From positions 62,001 to 126,000 of the forward strand of contig NZ_JAGHRJ010000005.1 of NCBI RefSeq assembly GCF_017743865.1: a DNA stretch of 64,000 bases. Direction: 5' to 3'. Below are positions 8,995 to 17,367 of the stretch, one piece after another. Made by a program: the position numbers and the translations under genes. The number at the start of each line of letters is the position of its first letter. The stretch's first letter is position 1. Source of the stretch: Labrenzia sp. R4_2. Its GTDB lineage: Bacteria; Pseudomonadota; Alphaproteobacteria; Rhizobiales; Stappiaceae. The notes below the pieces were generated by a model. It saw only the letters and a program-made list of their open reading frames with translations, had not been told where the DNA came from and did not search any database.

Positions 8995-9708
8995 TTAACA
9001 CTCTGCTAACAACAGATCGAAGAGCGCATCTTCACGCGGCGCGCTGGCGATATGAACGTCATTAAAGCCCTGGAGACCTGCTGCTGCTTGGCCGGAAATT
9101 GCGTAGACCGGCAAATTGGAAAAAATGTGTTCTGGCAAATTGGCGGTGAGGAGCCTCGCGAGGATTTCGCCAGTGCGGCGCGAAAACACCAAAACACCGT
9201 TATAGTCTTCATTTGCCAGCCCTGCGAAGACAGTCTTCGGCAGGTCCGGAACAGGCTCCATTCGGTAAACCGGAAAGGTCTGGCAAGTGATGGCACCCTT
9301 TTCCAGAAGCCCCCCGAGATCGCCCGATCGCAGTTCTGCAGACAGATAAAGGACCTTGCGCAAGTCAGATTCAGCCGAAGACAAGATCAGGCTGGCCAGA
9401 CCCGCGACATCGGAATCAGCTGAGCGAACATCTTCAAAACCCACTGCCCGACAGGCTGCAGCGGTTTTGTCTCCAACCGTGAAGGCAGGCAGGGACGTCA
9501 ATTGTGTCAGCTGTGCGTGACGAGTGATCGCATCAACAGCACGGCGGCTGGTGAGCGCCAAAGCGTCAACACCAGTAAGATCAAAACTTGGCGGCGGACA
9601 GGGGCAAAATTGCAGTAGGGGCATCTCGTCCGCCTCATGTCCTAAGACCCGCAACCGATCGGCAGTTCTCTTGCAGTCAGGTTGCGGACGGGTCACAAGG
9701 AAACGCAT
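8995..9708 (-). CDS. hemD: Uroporphyrinogen-III synthase
   Basis: A 237-residue protein of the size expected for HemD. It begins with MRFLVTRPQPD and contains the loosely conserved HemD elements LTSRRAVDAI (about residues 52-61), FTVGDKTAAACR (about 75-86) and the segment NGVLVFSRRTGEIL (about 170-183). It closes and isomerises hydroxymethylbilane to uroporphyrinogen III. It follows hemC with 4 bases between the hemC stop and its ATG, and a 120-base gap separates it from the Mic60-like gene. HemD sequences diverge quickly, so genomic position adds much of the certainty. Confidence 0.92.
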   Translation of the reverse strand: MRFLVTRPQPDCKRTADRLRVLGHEADEMPLLQFCPCPPPSFDLTGVDALALTSRRAVDAITRHAQLTQLTSLPAFTVGDKTAAACRAVGFEDVRSADSDVAGLASLILSSAESDLRKVLYLSAELRSGDLGGLLEKGAITCQTFPVYRMEPVPDLPKTVFAGLANEDYNGVLVFSRRTGEILARLLTANLPEHIFSNLPVYAISGQAAAGLQGFNDVHIASAPREDALFDLLLAEC

Positions 9709-9712
9709 CGGC

Positions 9713-10639
9713 TCAGTGGTTCGAGAGGAACCCGGGCCCCATCTTGGCTTTCAAGGCTTCACCAGCGACCTGGCCGATTTGAACAGCATCAGCTGCGCGT
9801 CCGGAACGCACCTCATCATGGACCTCAGAGCCGTCCGGTTTCAAAACTATGCCTTTCAAGGTCAACTCGTCGCCGCTCAACAGGGCCAGACCGCCAATCG
9901 GGGTTCTGCAGGATCCATCCAGAACCGCAAGGAACGCGCGTTCCGCATCAAGACGGATTTGGGTCTCCCGATCATGGATTGCCTGCAGCATTTCAAGCGT
10001 CCGTTCGTCACCTTCGCGGCTTTCGATGCAGATCGCGCCCTGGCCAACAGCCGGCAAAAAATCCTCGGTTTCGAGAAGACTGGTCACCTCTTCTTCAAGG
10101 CCAAGGCGGCGCAAGCCTGCATAGGCCAGCAGCGTCGCATCCACTTCGCCCTCTGCGAGCTTGCGCAAACGGGTCTGCAAGTTGCCGCGGTACATCACCA
10201 CATCAATATCGGGGCGAAGGCGTTTGATCATCGCCTGGCGGCGCAGCGAGCTGGATCCGACCACCGCGCCATGCGGCAAATCCATCAGGGTTTTGGCTTT
10301 GGGAGACAAAAATGCATCCCGAACATCTTCACGCGGCAGGAAGGCAGTCAGAGCCAAACCGTCCGGCAGAACGGTCGGCATGTCCTTGGACGAGTGTACG
10401 GCCAGATCAATACGCCCATCCAGCATGGCCTCCTCAATTTCCTTGGTGAACAGGCCTTTCCCGCCGACTTCAGACAGGGGCCGGTCCTGGATCTGGTCTC
10501 CGGAGGTCTTGATCACCTCGATTTCGAAGGCGTCCTCTGGAAGGTCATGGGCAGCCATCAGCCGGGCACGGGTTTCATGGGCTTGAGCCAGAGCCAGCGC
10601 GCTGCCCCGTGTTCCGATGCGCAAAGGATTTGATTGCAA
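9713..10639 (-). CDS. hemC: Hydroxymethylbilane synthase (porphobilinogen deaminase)
   Basis: A 308-residue cytoplasmic enzyme that joins four porphobilinogens into hydroxymethylbilane. Recognisable features are [13 protein letters not shown] at the N-terminus, the substrate-site segments VHSSKDMPT and [16 protein letters not shown], and Cys244 in GSCRTPIGG, which binds the dipyrromethane cofactor. The start is TTG: an in-frame TAA sits two codons upstream, and no ATG occurs before the conserved RIGTRG motif. It leads the heme cluster and diverges from tsaD; the two promoters must lie within about 100 bases. Confidence 0.97.
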   Translation of the reverse strand: MQSNPLRIGTRGSALALAQAHETRARLMAAHDLPEDAFEIEVIKTSGDQIQDRPLSEVGGKGLFTKEIEEAMLDGRIDLAVHSSKDMPTVLPDGLALTAFLPREDVRDAFLSPKAKTLMDLPHGAVVGSSSLRRQAMIKRLRPDIDVVMYRGNLQTRLRKLAEGEVDATLLAYAGLRRLGLEEEVTSLLETEDFLPAVGQGAICIESREGDERTLEMLQAIHDRETQIRLDAERAFLAVLDGSCRTPIGGLALLSGDELTLKGIVLKPDGSEVHDEVRSGRAADAVQIGQVAGEALKAKMGPGFLSNH

Positions 10640-10735
10640 GGTTTACCGTCCAAATGCTACGCCCGGCTAAAGACGCGCCGGGTCTGTTCGTTCTTTCTGG
10701 TATATGACCTAGCACAAATAACTGCGGCAAGACCA

Positions 10736-11842
10736 ATGACCTTCGTCAATGAAAATCGAGCGGACACCCGATTAACGGTTCTGGGCATTGAAACAAGTTG
10801 CGATGAAACCGCAGCTGCCGTGGTGCGCGGACCGCTCGACAAAACCATTCTATCAAATGTCATCCGGTCCCAGATCGACGAACATACGGAATTCGGCGGC
10901 GTGGTGCCGGAAATTGCGGCCCGGGCACACATCGAGATCCTGGACAAAATTGTTGCTGAAGCGCTCCAGAAATCAAAATGTTCCTGGGATGACATAGATG
11001 CTGTCGCCGCAACGGCCGGCCCCGGGCTCATTGGCGGTGTGATCGTGGGCTTCATGACTGCCAAGGCAATTGCCATGGCCGCCGGTAAGCCTCTTGTTGG
11101 AGTGAATCATCTGGAAGGCCATGCGCTCACCGCGCGCCTAACCGATGATCTGGACTTTCCGTTTCTGCTACTTCTTGTTTCTGGCGGGCACAGTCAGTTT
11201 TTGCTCGTACGCGGGGTCGGCGATTATGAACGCCTCGGAACGACCATTGACGATGCGATTGGCGAGGCGTTCGACAAGACCGCAAAACTGCTCGGCCTGC
11301 CCTATCCCGGCGGCCCGCATGTTGAGCAGATGGCGAAAAAAGGGGACGTGACCCGTTTCAAACTGCCGCGTCCGCTGCTCGACCGGCCCGGCTTGGACAT
11401 GTCGTTTGCTGGTCTGAAAACCGCTCTTCGCACGCAGGCAAAAAAGCTGGAACCGGTCGATGATCAGACCGTTGCAGATTTGTGCGCCGCCTTCCAGCGC
11501 GCGGTCGCAGACGTACTTGCTGCGCGCACGAAATCGGCTTTGGAACTCTTCCGGGAACGTTATCCGGAGACAATACCGAGCATCGTCGTGGCAGGTGGTG
11601 TTGCTGCCAATCAGGAAATCCGCAGCAGCCTGCTATCCGCTGCTGACGAGGCTGGCGCCCGTTTCATTGCGCCCCCCATGGCGCTTTGCACGGACAATGC
11701 AGCCATGATTGCTTGGGCCGGAATAGAACGTCTACTGGAAGGCCACGTAGATGACATGAAGCTGCCGCCCCGTCCGCGCTGGCCACTCGATCAGTCCAAC
11801 GCCGGTGTCTTGGGGGCCGGAAAAAAAGGCGCAAAAGTCTAG
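10736..11842 (+). CDS. tsaD: tRNA N6-adenosine threonylcarbamoyltransferase
   Basis: A 368-residue protein, full length for the Kae1/TsaD family. It transfers the threonylcarbamoyl group to A37 of ANN-decoding tRNAs, including the tRNA-Thr in this window. The metal-site motif NHLEGH (His125 and His129), the nucleotide-binding start [20 protein letters not shown] (about 149-154) and GGVAAN near the C-terminus are all present. The ATG at 10736 is used because it starts a few residues before the conserved GIETSCDE; upstream in-frame codons are uncharacteristic. It is divergent from hemC. In many Rhizobiales gpsA would follow directly; here gpsA lies 3 kb further on. Confidence 0.97.
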   Translation: MTFVNENRADTRLTVLGIETSCDETAAAVVRGPLDKTILSNVIRSQIDEHTEFGGVVPEIAARAHIEILDKIVAEALQKSKCSWDDIDAVAATAGPGLIGGVIVGFMTAKAIAMAAGKPLVGVNHLEGHALTARLTDDLDFPFLLLLVSGGHSQFLLVRGVGDYERLGTTIDDAIGEAFDKTAKLLGLPYPGGPHVEQMAKKGDVTRFKLPRPLLDRPGLDMSFAGLKTALRTQAKKLEPVDDQTVADLCAAFQRAVADVLAARTKSALELFRERYPETIPSIVVAGGVAANQEIRSSLLSAADEAGARFIAPPMALCTDNAAMIAWAGIERLLEGHVDDMKLPPRPRWPLDQSNAGVLGAGKKGAKV

Positions 11843-11848
11843 ACGTCC

Positions 11849-13651
11849 TTAGAGACCGGGTTGCGGCAAGGCACGGATCTGCGCGAGAGCAGCTTGCACT
11901 TTCAAATCAAGCATTGTCTGACCGATGTCCGCGCTGGCGAGGGACGGTTCTCCGATGACACCTGTTTCGCCAGTTGCATTCAGCACGCCGGGAACAGCGG
12001 TGTTGAGAGCACGAACGCCATCGGTTTTGAGTGCCATTACTTCGGATGTATCCCTTATACCGGCATGCGTCCCGATCTGATCTAAGCTGAACCCTTGTTC
12101 TTGAAGCTCAGTGATTTGCCCATTTGCCTCGGCAAAATAGTAATCGCTGATCTGAAACACCTGGGCTGGGGCGGACGACCACCAACCACCGCGCATCCGA
12201 TCCGCCGCAGCCTTCTGACCCCGCTGGGTGCTACCGCTGTCACCTATGAAATAGATCCGTGAGAACCCGTGTTGGAGCAGGCTCTGCGCGGTACTCACCA
12301 AGATGTCTTCAAATGTCTCTTCCGATATCGTCAAGGTCCCCGGAAACCGCATGTGCCCCGTCGGCGGGTCGATATTTCCTTCCGGGACATAGGTCACAAC
12401 AGGGGCAACCAGCGTCTTGCCAAGCTGTGATGCCAATGCACCAGAGGTGTACCGAACCACGATGTTGTGCTTCCCAAGCACCATGTGGGGACCGTTTTGC
12501 TCAGTTCCACCGGAAGGAACGATCACGTGCGTATAGCCCGCGTCCAGAGCTTTCCTGACCTCGGTCCAGGTTAGGTCCTCAAGATGCAAAGAGGGCGGGC
12601 TGTAGCTCTCATCAGCCACACTGTCCTGCGTTGGTCCGAGAAGGCACAAGAGGCACGCTGTTATGACGGAGAAGACTTGTTTCATTCGTCTGCTTACCCG
12701 CCGCCAGGCCCAAATGAACGGCTTCCACAACATCTCGTGGGAGGCGTGAAAAGGATTGGCCTCATGCCCGTCAATTCCGAATTTGAAGGTCTCTTTTTCT
12801 CTCGGAATATAAAGCGTCCCGAACAGCCAGTCCCACCAGGAGAAGACCAGCCCCATGTTCTTGTCCCAATGCCGGACTTCACTGCTGTGGTGGATCTGGT
12901 GCATGGCCGGGCTGACCAAATGACTGCTCAACCAGGCGGGATACGACAGCCAGATGTGCGAATGGCGCAAGTTGTAGCCGAACAGGTAGAAAAGAAAGAT
13001 CCCTACGTTGATCCCGAGAATTGCGAAGATGTCAGGCGCCGGCCCGACAAACATCAACCAGAGCGCACGGGCTCCCGCTTCGCAGATGACAACGGCTGCA
13101 CCCGTAACAATTAGATCAACGGGCGACATCCGGAAAACGGTAAGCGGCGTCAACACCTCTGCAGAGTGATGAACCTTGTGGAACTCCCAAAGGATCGGGA
13201 CCTTGTGCTGCAGGTAGTGCGTGAAAAACACTGCAAAATCGAAGGCCAGCAGAAGCAGAAAGGAAAAGGCAAGAATGGACCAAAAACTATGGTCCGATGC
13301 TTCGCCCGCTTGCAGCGTTGCAGGCTCAACCCAAATGCCATGCATGCTCGTTCCCAGCCAAGCCAAGGGAACAGCAACGAGAACACCCTTCAGCAATGCC
13401 ATCCAGAAATAATAGAGATAATCCTGCTTTGCAGACGGGTGCAGATAGATGTCTTTTGGGAAACAGTATTTGAGAAACGCAACGGTGGGTTTGCGGAAGC
13501 GATAAACGACATAGACAATCGCCAGGGTACTGAAAACATAGAGGACAAAAATGCGCTCGCTGGGAACGCCGATCGCCACGATAGACCGAAAAAGGGTCGC
13601 GACTGCAATTTCGATGTGTTCCATGACCAACGCCGCTATGGTTTTCGACAT
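11849..13651 (-). CDS. Fusion protein: sterol desaturase/fatty acid hydroxylase domain plus creatininase-like domain
   Basis: One uninterrupted 600-residue frame joins two unrelated domains. Residues 1-320 are a membrane-bound diiron hydroxylase with several membrane segments and the histidine boxes HYLQH (145-149), HKVHH (158-162) and HQIHH (251-255). Residues 350-595 resemble the creatininase family, with SGGTEQNGPH (380-389), the GDSGST segment (470-475) and THAGIRDTSE (528-537). Between them, from Met323, is a hydrophobic stretch (MKQVFSVITACLLCLLG) that looks like a signal peptide or membrane anchor, so the second half may descend from a separately exported protein. No ribosome binding site precedes Met323 (base 12685), which favours translation as a fusion. 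Canonical creatininase metal ligands appear changed (see findings). Substrates are unknown. Confidence 0.8.
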   Translation of the reverse strand: MSKTIAALVMEHIEIAVATLFRSIVAIGVPSERIFVLYVFSTLAIVYVVYRFRKPTVAFLKYCFPKDIYLHPSAKQDYLYYFWMALLKGVLVAVPLAWLGTSMHGIWVEPATLQAGEASDHSFWSILAFSFLLLLAFDFAVFFTHYLQHKVPILWEFHKVHHSAEVLTPLTVFRMSPVDLIVTGAAVVICEAGARALWLMFVGPAPDIFAILGINVGIFLFYLFGYNLRHSHIWLSYPAWLSSHLVSPAMHQIHHSSEVRHWDKNMGLVFSWWDWLFGTLYIPREKETFKFGIDGHEANPFHASHEMLWKPFIWAWRRVSRRMKQVFSVITACLLCLLGPTQDSVADESYSPPSLHLEDLTWTEVRKALDAGYTHVIVPSGGTEQNGPHMVLGKHNIVVRYTSGALASQLGKTLVAPVVTYVPEGNIDPPTGHMRFPGTLTISEETFEDILVSTAQSLLQHGFSRIYFIGDSGSTQRGQKAAADRMRGGWWSSAPAQVFQISDYYFAEANGQITELQEQGFSLDQIGTHAGIRDTSEVMALKTDGVRALNTAVPGVLNATGETGVIGEPSLASADIGQTMLDLKVQAALAQIRALPQPGL

Positions 13652-13773
13652 AACAGCGATAGGTCAGACTGGTTAATCTCCGGTTAGGAATTACGTTGAC
13701 AATCAATCTTTGCCAACCGTTCTTCGGCAAAGAAACAGGTTGAAATGGGAGCCGGTCACCCCGGCTCCCGGTG

Positions 13774-14172
13774 TTAACCGACAACCCGGTGCCCACGTCC
13801 ACGCATGCAGTTCATGACGATCTGTTTGCGTTCGCCATGCGCGTTGAGAGCACCGCCGCCAGCCCCGATCGCCCCTCCGGCCAAGGCTCCGGCCACCGCG
13901 TTCCCGGCAGCATTTTTTCCGTCGTCGTCTTCGACAGCTCCCAGTACTCCACCGATTGCTGCACCAGCCAAAGCAGCCATCTTGGTTTCGTCATCAAACA
14001 GACGCCGCTGTTCGGCAAGAGCTTTACAATCTCCGAGATCCTTTTCGTAGGTATACCCCATCGGACCGTCGACGATCGGCCGGTAATTCGAACCGGTTTG
14101 ACCGCAAGCCGTCAGACCAACAACCAAGACTGCAGTTACGGAAAGGCGTGGGAAAAGAGTGCCAAAATTCAT
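13774..14172 (-). CDS. Glycine-zipper lipoprotein
   Basis: A 132-residue lipoprotein: signal peptide with lipobox LTAC (Cys23), then a short polar region and a glycine-zipper segment (AALAGAAIGGVLGA and AVAGALAGGAIGAGGG, about residues 66-110) able to insert in or pack on a membrane. A conserved-looking GPMGYTYEKDLGDC stretch with a cysteine precedes it, and the C-terminus has NCMRGRGHRV. Such proteins are outer-membrane or periplasmic and of unknown biochemical role. It is monocistronic, about 120 bases beyond the start of the fusion gene. Confidence 0.8.
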   Translation of the reverse strand: MNFGTLFPRLSVTAVLVVGLTACGQTGSNYRPIVDGPMGYTYEKDLGDCKALAEQRRLFDDETKMAALAGAAIGGVLGAVEDDDGKNAAGNAVAGALAGGAIGAGGGALNAHGERKQIVMNCMRGRGHRVVG

Positions 14173-14410
14173 CAGTGGGGGCTCCGATAAGCAATAAATT
14201 GGGTCGAAAGACCCCTGCCGCGGGAGTTCTGATAGTTGATCAGAATCTTGAACTCAATCATTTTTTATTGTTTTACGATAATTTTTTAACTTGAATTTCG
14301 TCCCGGGGACGGCTTTAGACAATCAAATCAGGCAGATATGCAACTTGGTCTTTTTCTGCCCGAGCGGGACTGATACGAAGCAGGCACCACAGCGCGCAGC
14401 GGAATCCCTG

Positions 14411-14887
14411 ATGAAGATCTTTCACAAAGCCTATGTCTATCTGACCTGCGGACCGGAGCTTTTGGTGTTCGAAGAAGCCGACAATCCGCGGCCGGATCTT
14501 CAGGTGCCCGGCGGCACGCTCGATCCAGGCGAGAGTTATCTTCAAGGGGCCATACGTGAATTTTCCGAGGAGACCGGACTAACCTTGGATATCGCCCTCG
14601 AATCGTTCGCCGACCAGGATCACTTCATCGACAATGTGCCCGGAATTCTCGATGGCCTTCATCGCAGACGGCATTTTCACGGCACGATTCCGGAAAAGCC
14701 CGCTGACGAATGGGAACATTTTGAAATGACGCCAAGCGCGGGTGGAGCACCAATCCGGTTCCGCCTGTTCTGGGTTGATTTGTTCTCAGAGGAAGCGCCG
14801 CCCGAGACCCGTTATTTTGAAGGGTTTGGAGCGCAGCTTGAAACACTACGGTCGCGCATGGAAGGGCAGATCAATGGGGGCCGTTAA
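14411..14887 (+). CDS. Nudix hydrolase
   Basis: A 158-residue cytoplasmic protein with a perfect Nudix box (Gx5Ex7REUxEExGU) at about residues 37-60: GGTLDPGES followed by AIREFSEETGL. The Nudix glutamates coordinate Mg2+ for hydrolysis of nucleoside diphosphate-linked substrates; the substrate here is not predictable. I start at the ATG at 14411, where the characteristic beta strand (KIFHKAYVYLTC) begins; the frame is open further upstream but without Nudix-like sequence. Its 3' end overlaps the gpsA start by 14 bases in another frame, so the two are probably co-transcribed and coupled. Confidence 0.9.
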   Translation: MKIFHKAYVYLTCGPELLVFEEADNPRPDLQVPGGTLDPGESYLQGAIREFSEETGLTLDIALESFADQDHFIDNVPGILDGLHRRRHFHGTIPEKPADEWEHFEMTPSAGGAPIRFRLFWVDLFSEEAPPETRYFEGFGAQLETLRSRMEGQINGGR

Positions 14888-15881
14888 GTCGATCGGTGTC
14901 ATCGGCGGCGGCGCCTGGGGCACCGCGCTTGCTTTAACTGCGGCTCGGGCTGGAACTACCGTGCGCCTCTGGGCGCGGGATCCTGCAACAGTCTCTGAAG
15001 TCCGGAGCAAAAAGCAGAACACGAAGTATCTGCCGGGGATCACGTTCGATGAAGATCTGAATGCAACCTCGTCTTTGAAAGATGCCGCCGATGCAGATGC
15101 GATTCTGCTTGTGACACCGGCACAAACTACCCGAGCCATCCTGAGCGCTCTCAAAGAGACCGGCGCTGTGCGCGGACCTGTTGTCTTATGCGCAAAGGGC
15201 ATCGAGCAGACCGCCGGCAAGCTTTTGTCGCAGGTGATGAAGGAAGAGCTACCAGGCATAGAACCCGGGGTCTTGTCCGGACCGAGTTTTGCTGACGATG
15301 TCGCTAAGGGCCTCCCAACAGCAGTTACCGTTGCCGCACACACGGCAAAAACAGCTTTGAGCCTTTGCGAAGCGCTGCAATCGCCCTGCTTCCGTCCCTA
15401 TGCCTCGATCGATGTCCTCGGAGCACAAATTGGCGGCGCGCTCAAGAACGTCCTTGCCATCGCTTGTGGCGCAGTGGCTGGAAGAAAACTTGGCGCCAGT
15501 GCGCAAGCAGCATTGACGGCACGCGGATTTGCGGAACTGAACAGGCTTGGCAGCGCGATGGGGGCACAAGGCGAAACCCTGACAGGCCTGTCCGGTCTGG
15601 GGGACCTTGTACTGACCTGCTCCTCTACCCAGTCGCGCAATTTCTCATTTGGAATGCGACTCGGCGAAGGCTTTATGGCCTCGGAGCTGATAGCCGCCGG
15701 CGGCAAGCTGGCTGAAGGGGCATACTCGGCGCAAGTCGCGGTCAAATTGGCTCAAAAGCATGAGATCGAGGTGCCCATTTGTGACACCGTCGCCCGGATG
15801 GTCAGTGAAGACATGACGATTGACGAAGCTTTGAACACCCTCATGGCCAGGCCGCTGAAATCAGAAACCGACTTTTTTTGA
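14874..15881 (+). CDS. gpsA: Glycerol-3-phosphate dehydrogenase (NAD(P)+)
   Basis: A 335-residue cytoplasmic enzyme that reduces dihydroxyacetone phosphate to sn-glycerol 3-phosphate for phospholipid synthesis. The N-terminal dinucleotide-binding motif GVIGGGAWGTALA, the segment GPSFADDVAKGLPTAV, the catalytic-lysine region GGALKNVLAIACG and the GLSGLGDLVLTCSS motif are all present. The start at 14874 places the Rossmann motif at residue 7. It lies inside the end of the Nudix gene. A hairpin at 15915-15938 separates it from the convergent cytochrome gene. Confidence 0.97.
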   Translation: MGAVKSIGVIGGGAWGTALALTAARAGTTVRLWARDPATVSEVRSKKQNTKYLPGITFDEDLNATSSLKDAADADAILLVTPAQTTRAILSALKETGAVRGPVVLCAKGIEQTAGKLLSQVMKEELPGIEPGVLSGPSFADDVAKGLPTAVTVAAHTAKTALSLCEALQSPCFRPYASIDVLGAQIGGALKNVLAIACGAVAGRKLGASAQAALTARGFAELNRLGSAMGAQGETLTGLSGLGDLVLTCSSTQSRNFSFGMRLGEGFMASELIAAGGKLAEGAYSAQVAVKLAQKHEIEVPICDTVARMVSEDMTIDEALNTLMARPLKSETDFF

Positions 15882-15914
15882 GACGCCTAGCACTGCAAGA
15901 CACATCAACATGAA

Positions 15915-15938
15915 AAGGCTGCCCTTCTCGGCAGCCTT
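15915..15938. terminator. Intrinsic terminator between gpsA and the cytochrome b561 gene
   Basis: A perfect 9-base stem (AAGGCTGCC / GGCAGCCTT) with a 6-base loop. On the minus strand it is followed by TTTT, so it fits best as the terminator of the cytochrome b561 operon ending at 15943. It may also slow transcription from gpsA. Confidence 0.65.
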
Positions 15939-15942
15939 GTCT

Positions 15943-16464
15943 TCATGAGATTGTGCTTTGAGGCTCTTTTTGCAGTTTCCAGCCCCTTTTGGCCTGCCGA
16001 TGCCAAATGGCTGCAGCGATATGGCCCGTTATCAAGACGAAAAGGGCGAAGGCCGCTCGATTATGCAAAGACTGCGGCGGAGCTTGGGCTAGAAGTTCTG
16101 GATCGGGAGTGTTGCCGCTCAGGATCTCGGGCGCAGCGCTTGTCAAAACCAACATGCCCACCCCGCTCACCAGAAGAATCACGGGCAGAACGCTCAGAAA
16201 GCCGTGAACCATCTTGGCCGCCCAATGTATCCCTTTTGATTGATGCCCAATCGTCGAAGCCTGTCCTCCTGCAACCAGCCAGACGGCTAAACGCACCAAG
16301 GACAACAATCCGGCGAGCAAACCAGCCGCGAGATGGATCCTCAGGAACTCACCGCTCATGGATGGTATCTGCTGCGCCATGTAGCCCGTCGCAAGCGCCA
16401 ACGCCACGAACACAGCAATCAACCAGTGAAGGGTTCGGGTTTTCGAAACGACTCGAACCATCAC
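15943..16464 (-). CDS. Cytochrome b561 family protein
   Basis: A 173-residue membrane protein with four hydrophobic helices (about residues 12-31, 42-64, 87-108 and 133-153). The histidines of the family are in place: His13 in the first helix (TLHWL), RIHLAAG near 43, MVHGF near 87 and ITGHIAAAIWH near 148, giving two b-heme sites. It would pass electrons between the quinone pool and a periplasmic partner. AGGAGG lies 7 bases before GTG at 16464 and 10 bases before ATG at 16461, so either start is possible. It overlaps the end of the upstream monooxygenase gene and shares its MarR-type promoter region. Confidence 0.85.
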   Translation of the reverse strand: MMVRVVSKTRTLHWLIAVFVALALATGYMAQQIPSMSGEFLRIHLAAGLLAGLLSLVRLAVWLVAGGQASTIGHQSKGIHWAAKMVHGFLSVLPVILLVSGVGMLVLTSAAPEILSGNTPDPELLAQAPPQSLHNRAAFALFVLITGHIAAAIWHRQAKRGWKLQKEPQSTIS

Positions 16465-16856
16465 GACCCATCCTCCTGTTCGATCGGCACGTAGAGAGCT
16501 GCATGAAACACAGTTCCCTTGAGCGCGCCCGCAGCGCCGCTCTCACGGTATTTTTGGATTGCCGCGGCATAGTCATCGGCACTCTCCCATCTTGCAACGT
16601 TCACAAGCTGGAACCTGGCTTTCGGCATGATTGATCTGTGAAGCTGTGTTTCGATGTAACCCGGCTGGGTTTCCAGAAAAGCGCGCGCAGATCTCCAGCC
16701 TTCAATCGTTGTCTCAACCTGGTCCGCCGGCACTTCAAACGCATTGATGAGCGTAACTGGTTCTTTGGGTGACAACTCCTGCGCTGGCGTTTGAGCGGAA
16801 ACTGACAGGGCCGATGCAGCAATCGCGAGAGTCCGGGTGGTTCGTTTACTGAGCAT
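16461..16856 (-). CDS. Secreted antibiotic biosynthesis monooxygenase (ABM) domain protein
   Basis: A 131-residue protein with an N-terminal signal-like segment (about residues 1-26, ending near AQTPAQE) followed by a single ABM dimeric alpha-beta barrel (about 34-125: LINAFEVPAD, AFLETQPGYIETQLH, FQLVNVARWES). Such domains are small monooxygenases or heme/quinone-interacting proteins acting without cofactors. The ATG at 16856 is preferred over a TTG two codons earlier because GGAG is 7 bases upstream of it. It is translated just before cytochrome b561, whose start overlaps its stop, suggesting that the two form one periplasm-facing redox unit. Confidence 0.85.
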   Translation of the reverse strand: MLSKRTTRTLAIAASALSVSAQTPAQELSPKEPVTLINAFEVPADQVETTIEGWRSARAFLETQPGYIETQLHRSIMPKARFQLVNVARWESADDYAAAIQKYRESGAAGALKGTVFHAALYVPIEQEDGS

Positions 16857-16872
16857 TTGCAATCTCCATTAA

Positions 16873-16884
16873 ATAGCAAGCTAT
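16873..16884. promoter_or_regulatory. Candidate MarR operator, site 1
   Basis: ATAGCAAGCTAT is an inverted repeat (ATAGC/GCTAT) just upstream of the monooxygenase start. A second near-identical copy lies exactly 22 bases away (start to start), two helical turns, in the divergent promoter of the marR-type gene. Confidence 0.6.
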
Positions 16885-16894
16885 ATTTATTTAT

Positions 16895-16906
16895 ATAGTA
16901 TGCTAT
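16895..16906. promoter_or_regulatory. Candidate MarR operator, site 2
   Basis: ATAGTATGCTAT matches site 1 at 10 of 12 positions and lies 10 bases before the marR-type start codon, overlapping where its own promoter or leader must be. This is the usual autoregulatory arrangement. Confidence 0.6.
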
Positions 16907-16915
16907 GTATCGTAT

Positions 16916-17356
16916 ATGCAAGACATGGCATTCGAAAAAAATTCTTCAGCCGGATATCTGGCAAATCATTTGGCGCGCCTGTTTGCGTCCGGCCTTCAAC
17001 GGCGGATCAAACCCCTCGGGCTAGCAACCGGCCAATTCCCGGCACTTGTCGCGCTGTGGCAGAAGGAAGGCCAGACGCAGAAAGACCTGGTCGCAGCACT
17101 CGACATTGAACAGGCAACGCTGGCAAACACCTTGTCGCGTATGGAGCGCGACGGTCTCGTGATACGCAAACCGTGTGACGAAGACGGCCGGGTTCAGCGG
17201 ATCCATCTCACGCCCAAGGCGCGGGCGCTCAAGGACGATGCCATCGGTGCCGCCATGGCGCAAAACGCCGTTGCGCTGGACGATTTCACAGAAGAGGAAA
17301 CCGCGCAGTTTCTGGAATTCATGCGCCGGGCAATTGCCTCAATGCAGGCCGGCTAG
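16916..17356 (+). CDS. MarR family transcriptional regulator
   Basis: A 146-residue winged-helix regulator. The helix-turn-helix lies at about residues 52-75 (TQKDLVAALDIEQATLANTLSRMERDGLV), followed by the wing with the diagnostic DxR-type segment (CDEDGRVQRIHLTPKA, about 84-99); dimerisation helices are at both ends. It probably represses the divergent monooxygenase-cytochrome b561 pair and itself through the two palindromes in the 59-base gap. A second ATG three codons in (MAFEKN) is equally plausible as start. Confidence 0.92.
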   Translation: MQDMAFEKNSSAGYLANHLARLFASGLQRRIKPLGLATGQFPALVALWQKEGQTQKDLVAALDIEQATLANTLSRMERDGLVIRKPCDEDGRVQRIHLTPKARALKDDAIGAAMAQNAVALDDFTEEETAQFLEFMRRAIASMQAG

Positions 17357-17367
17357 GTGTCCCGGTC

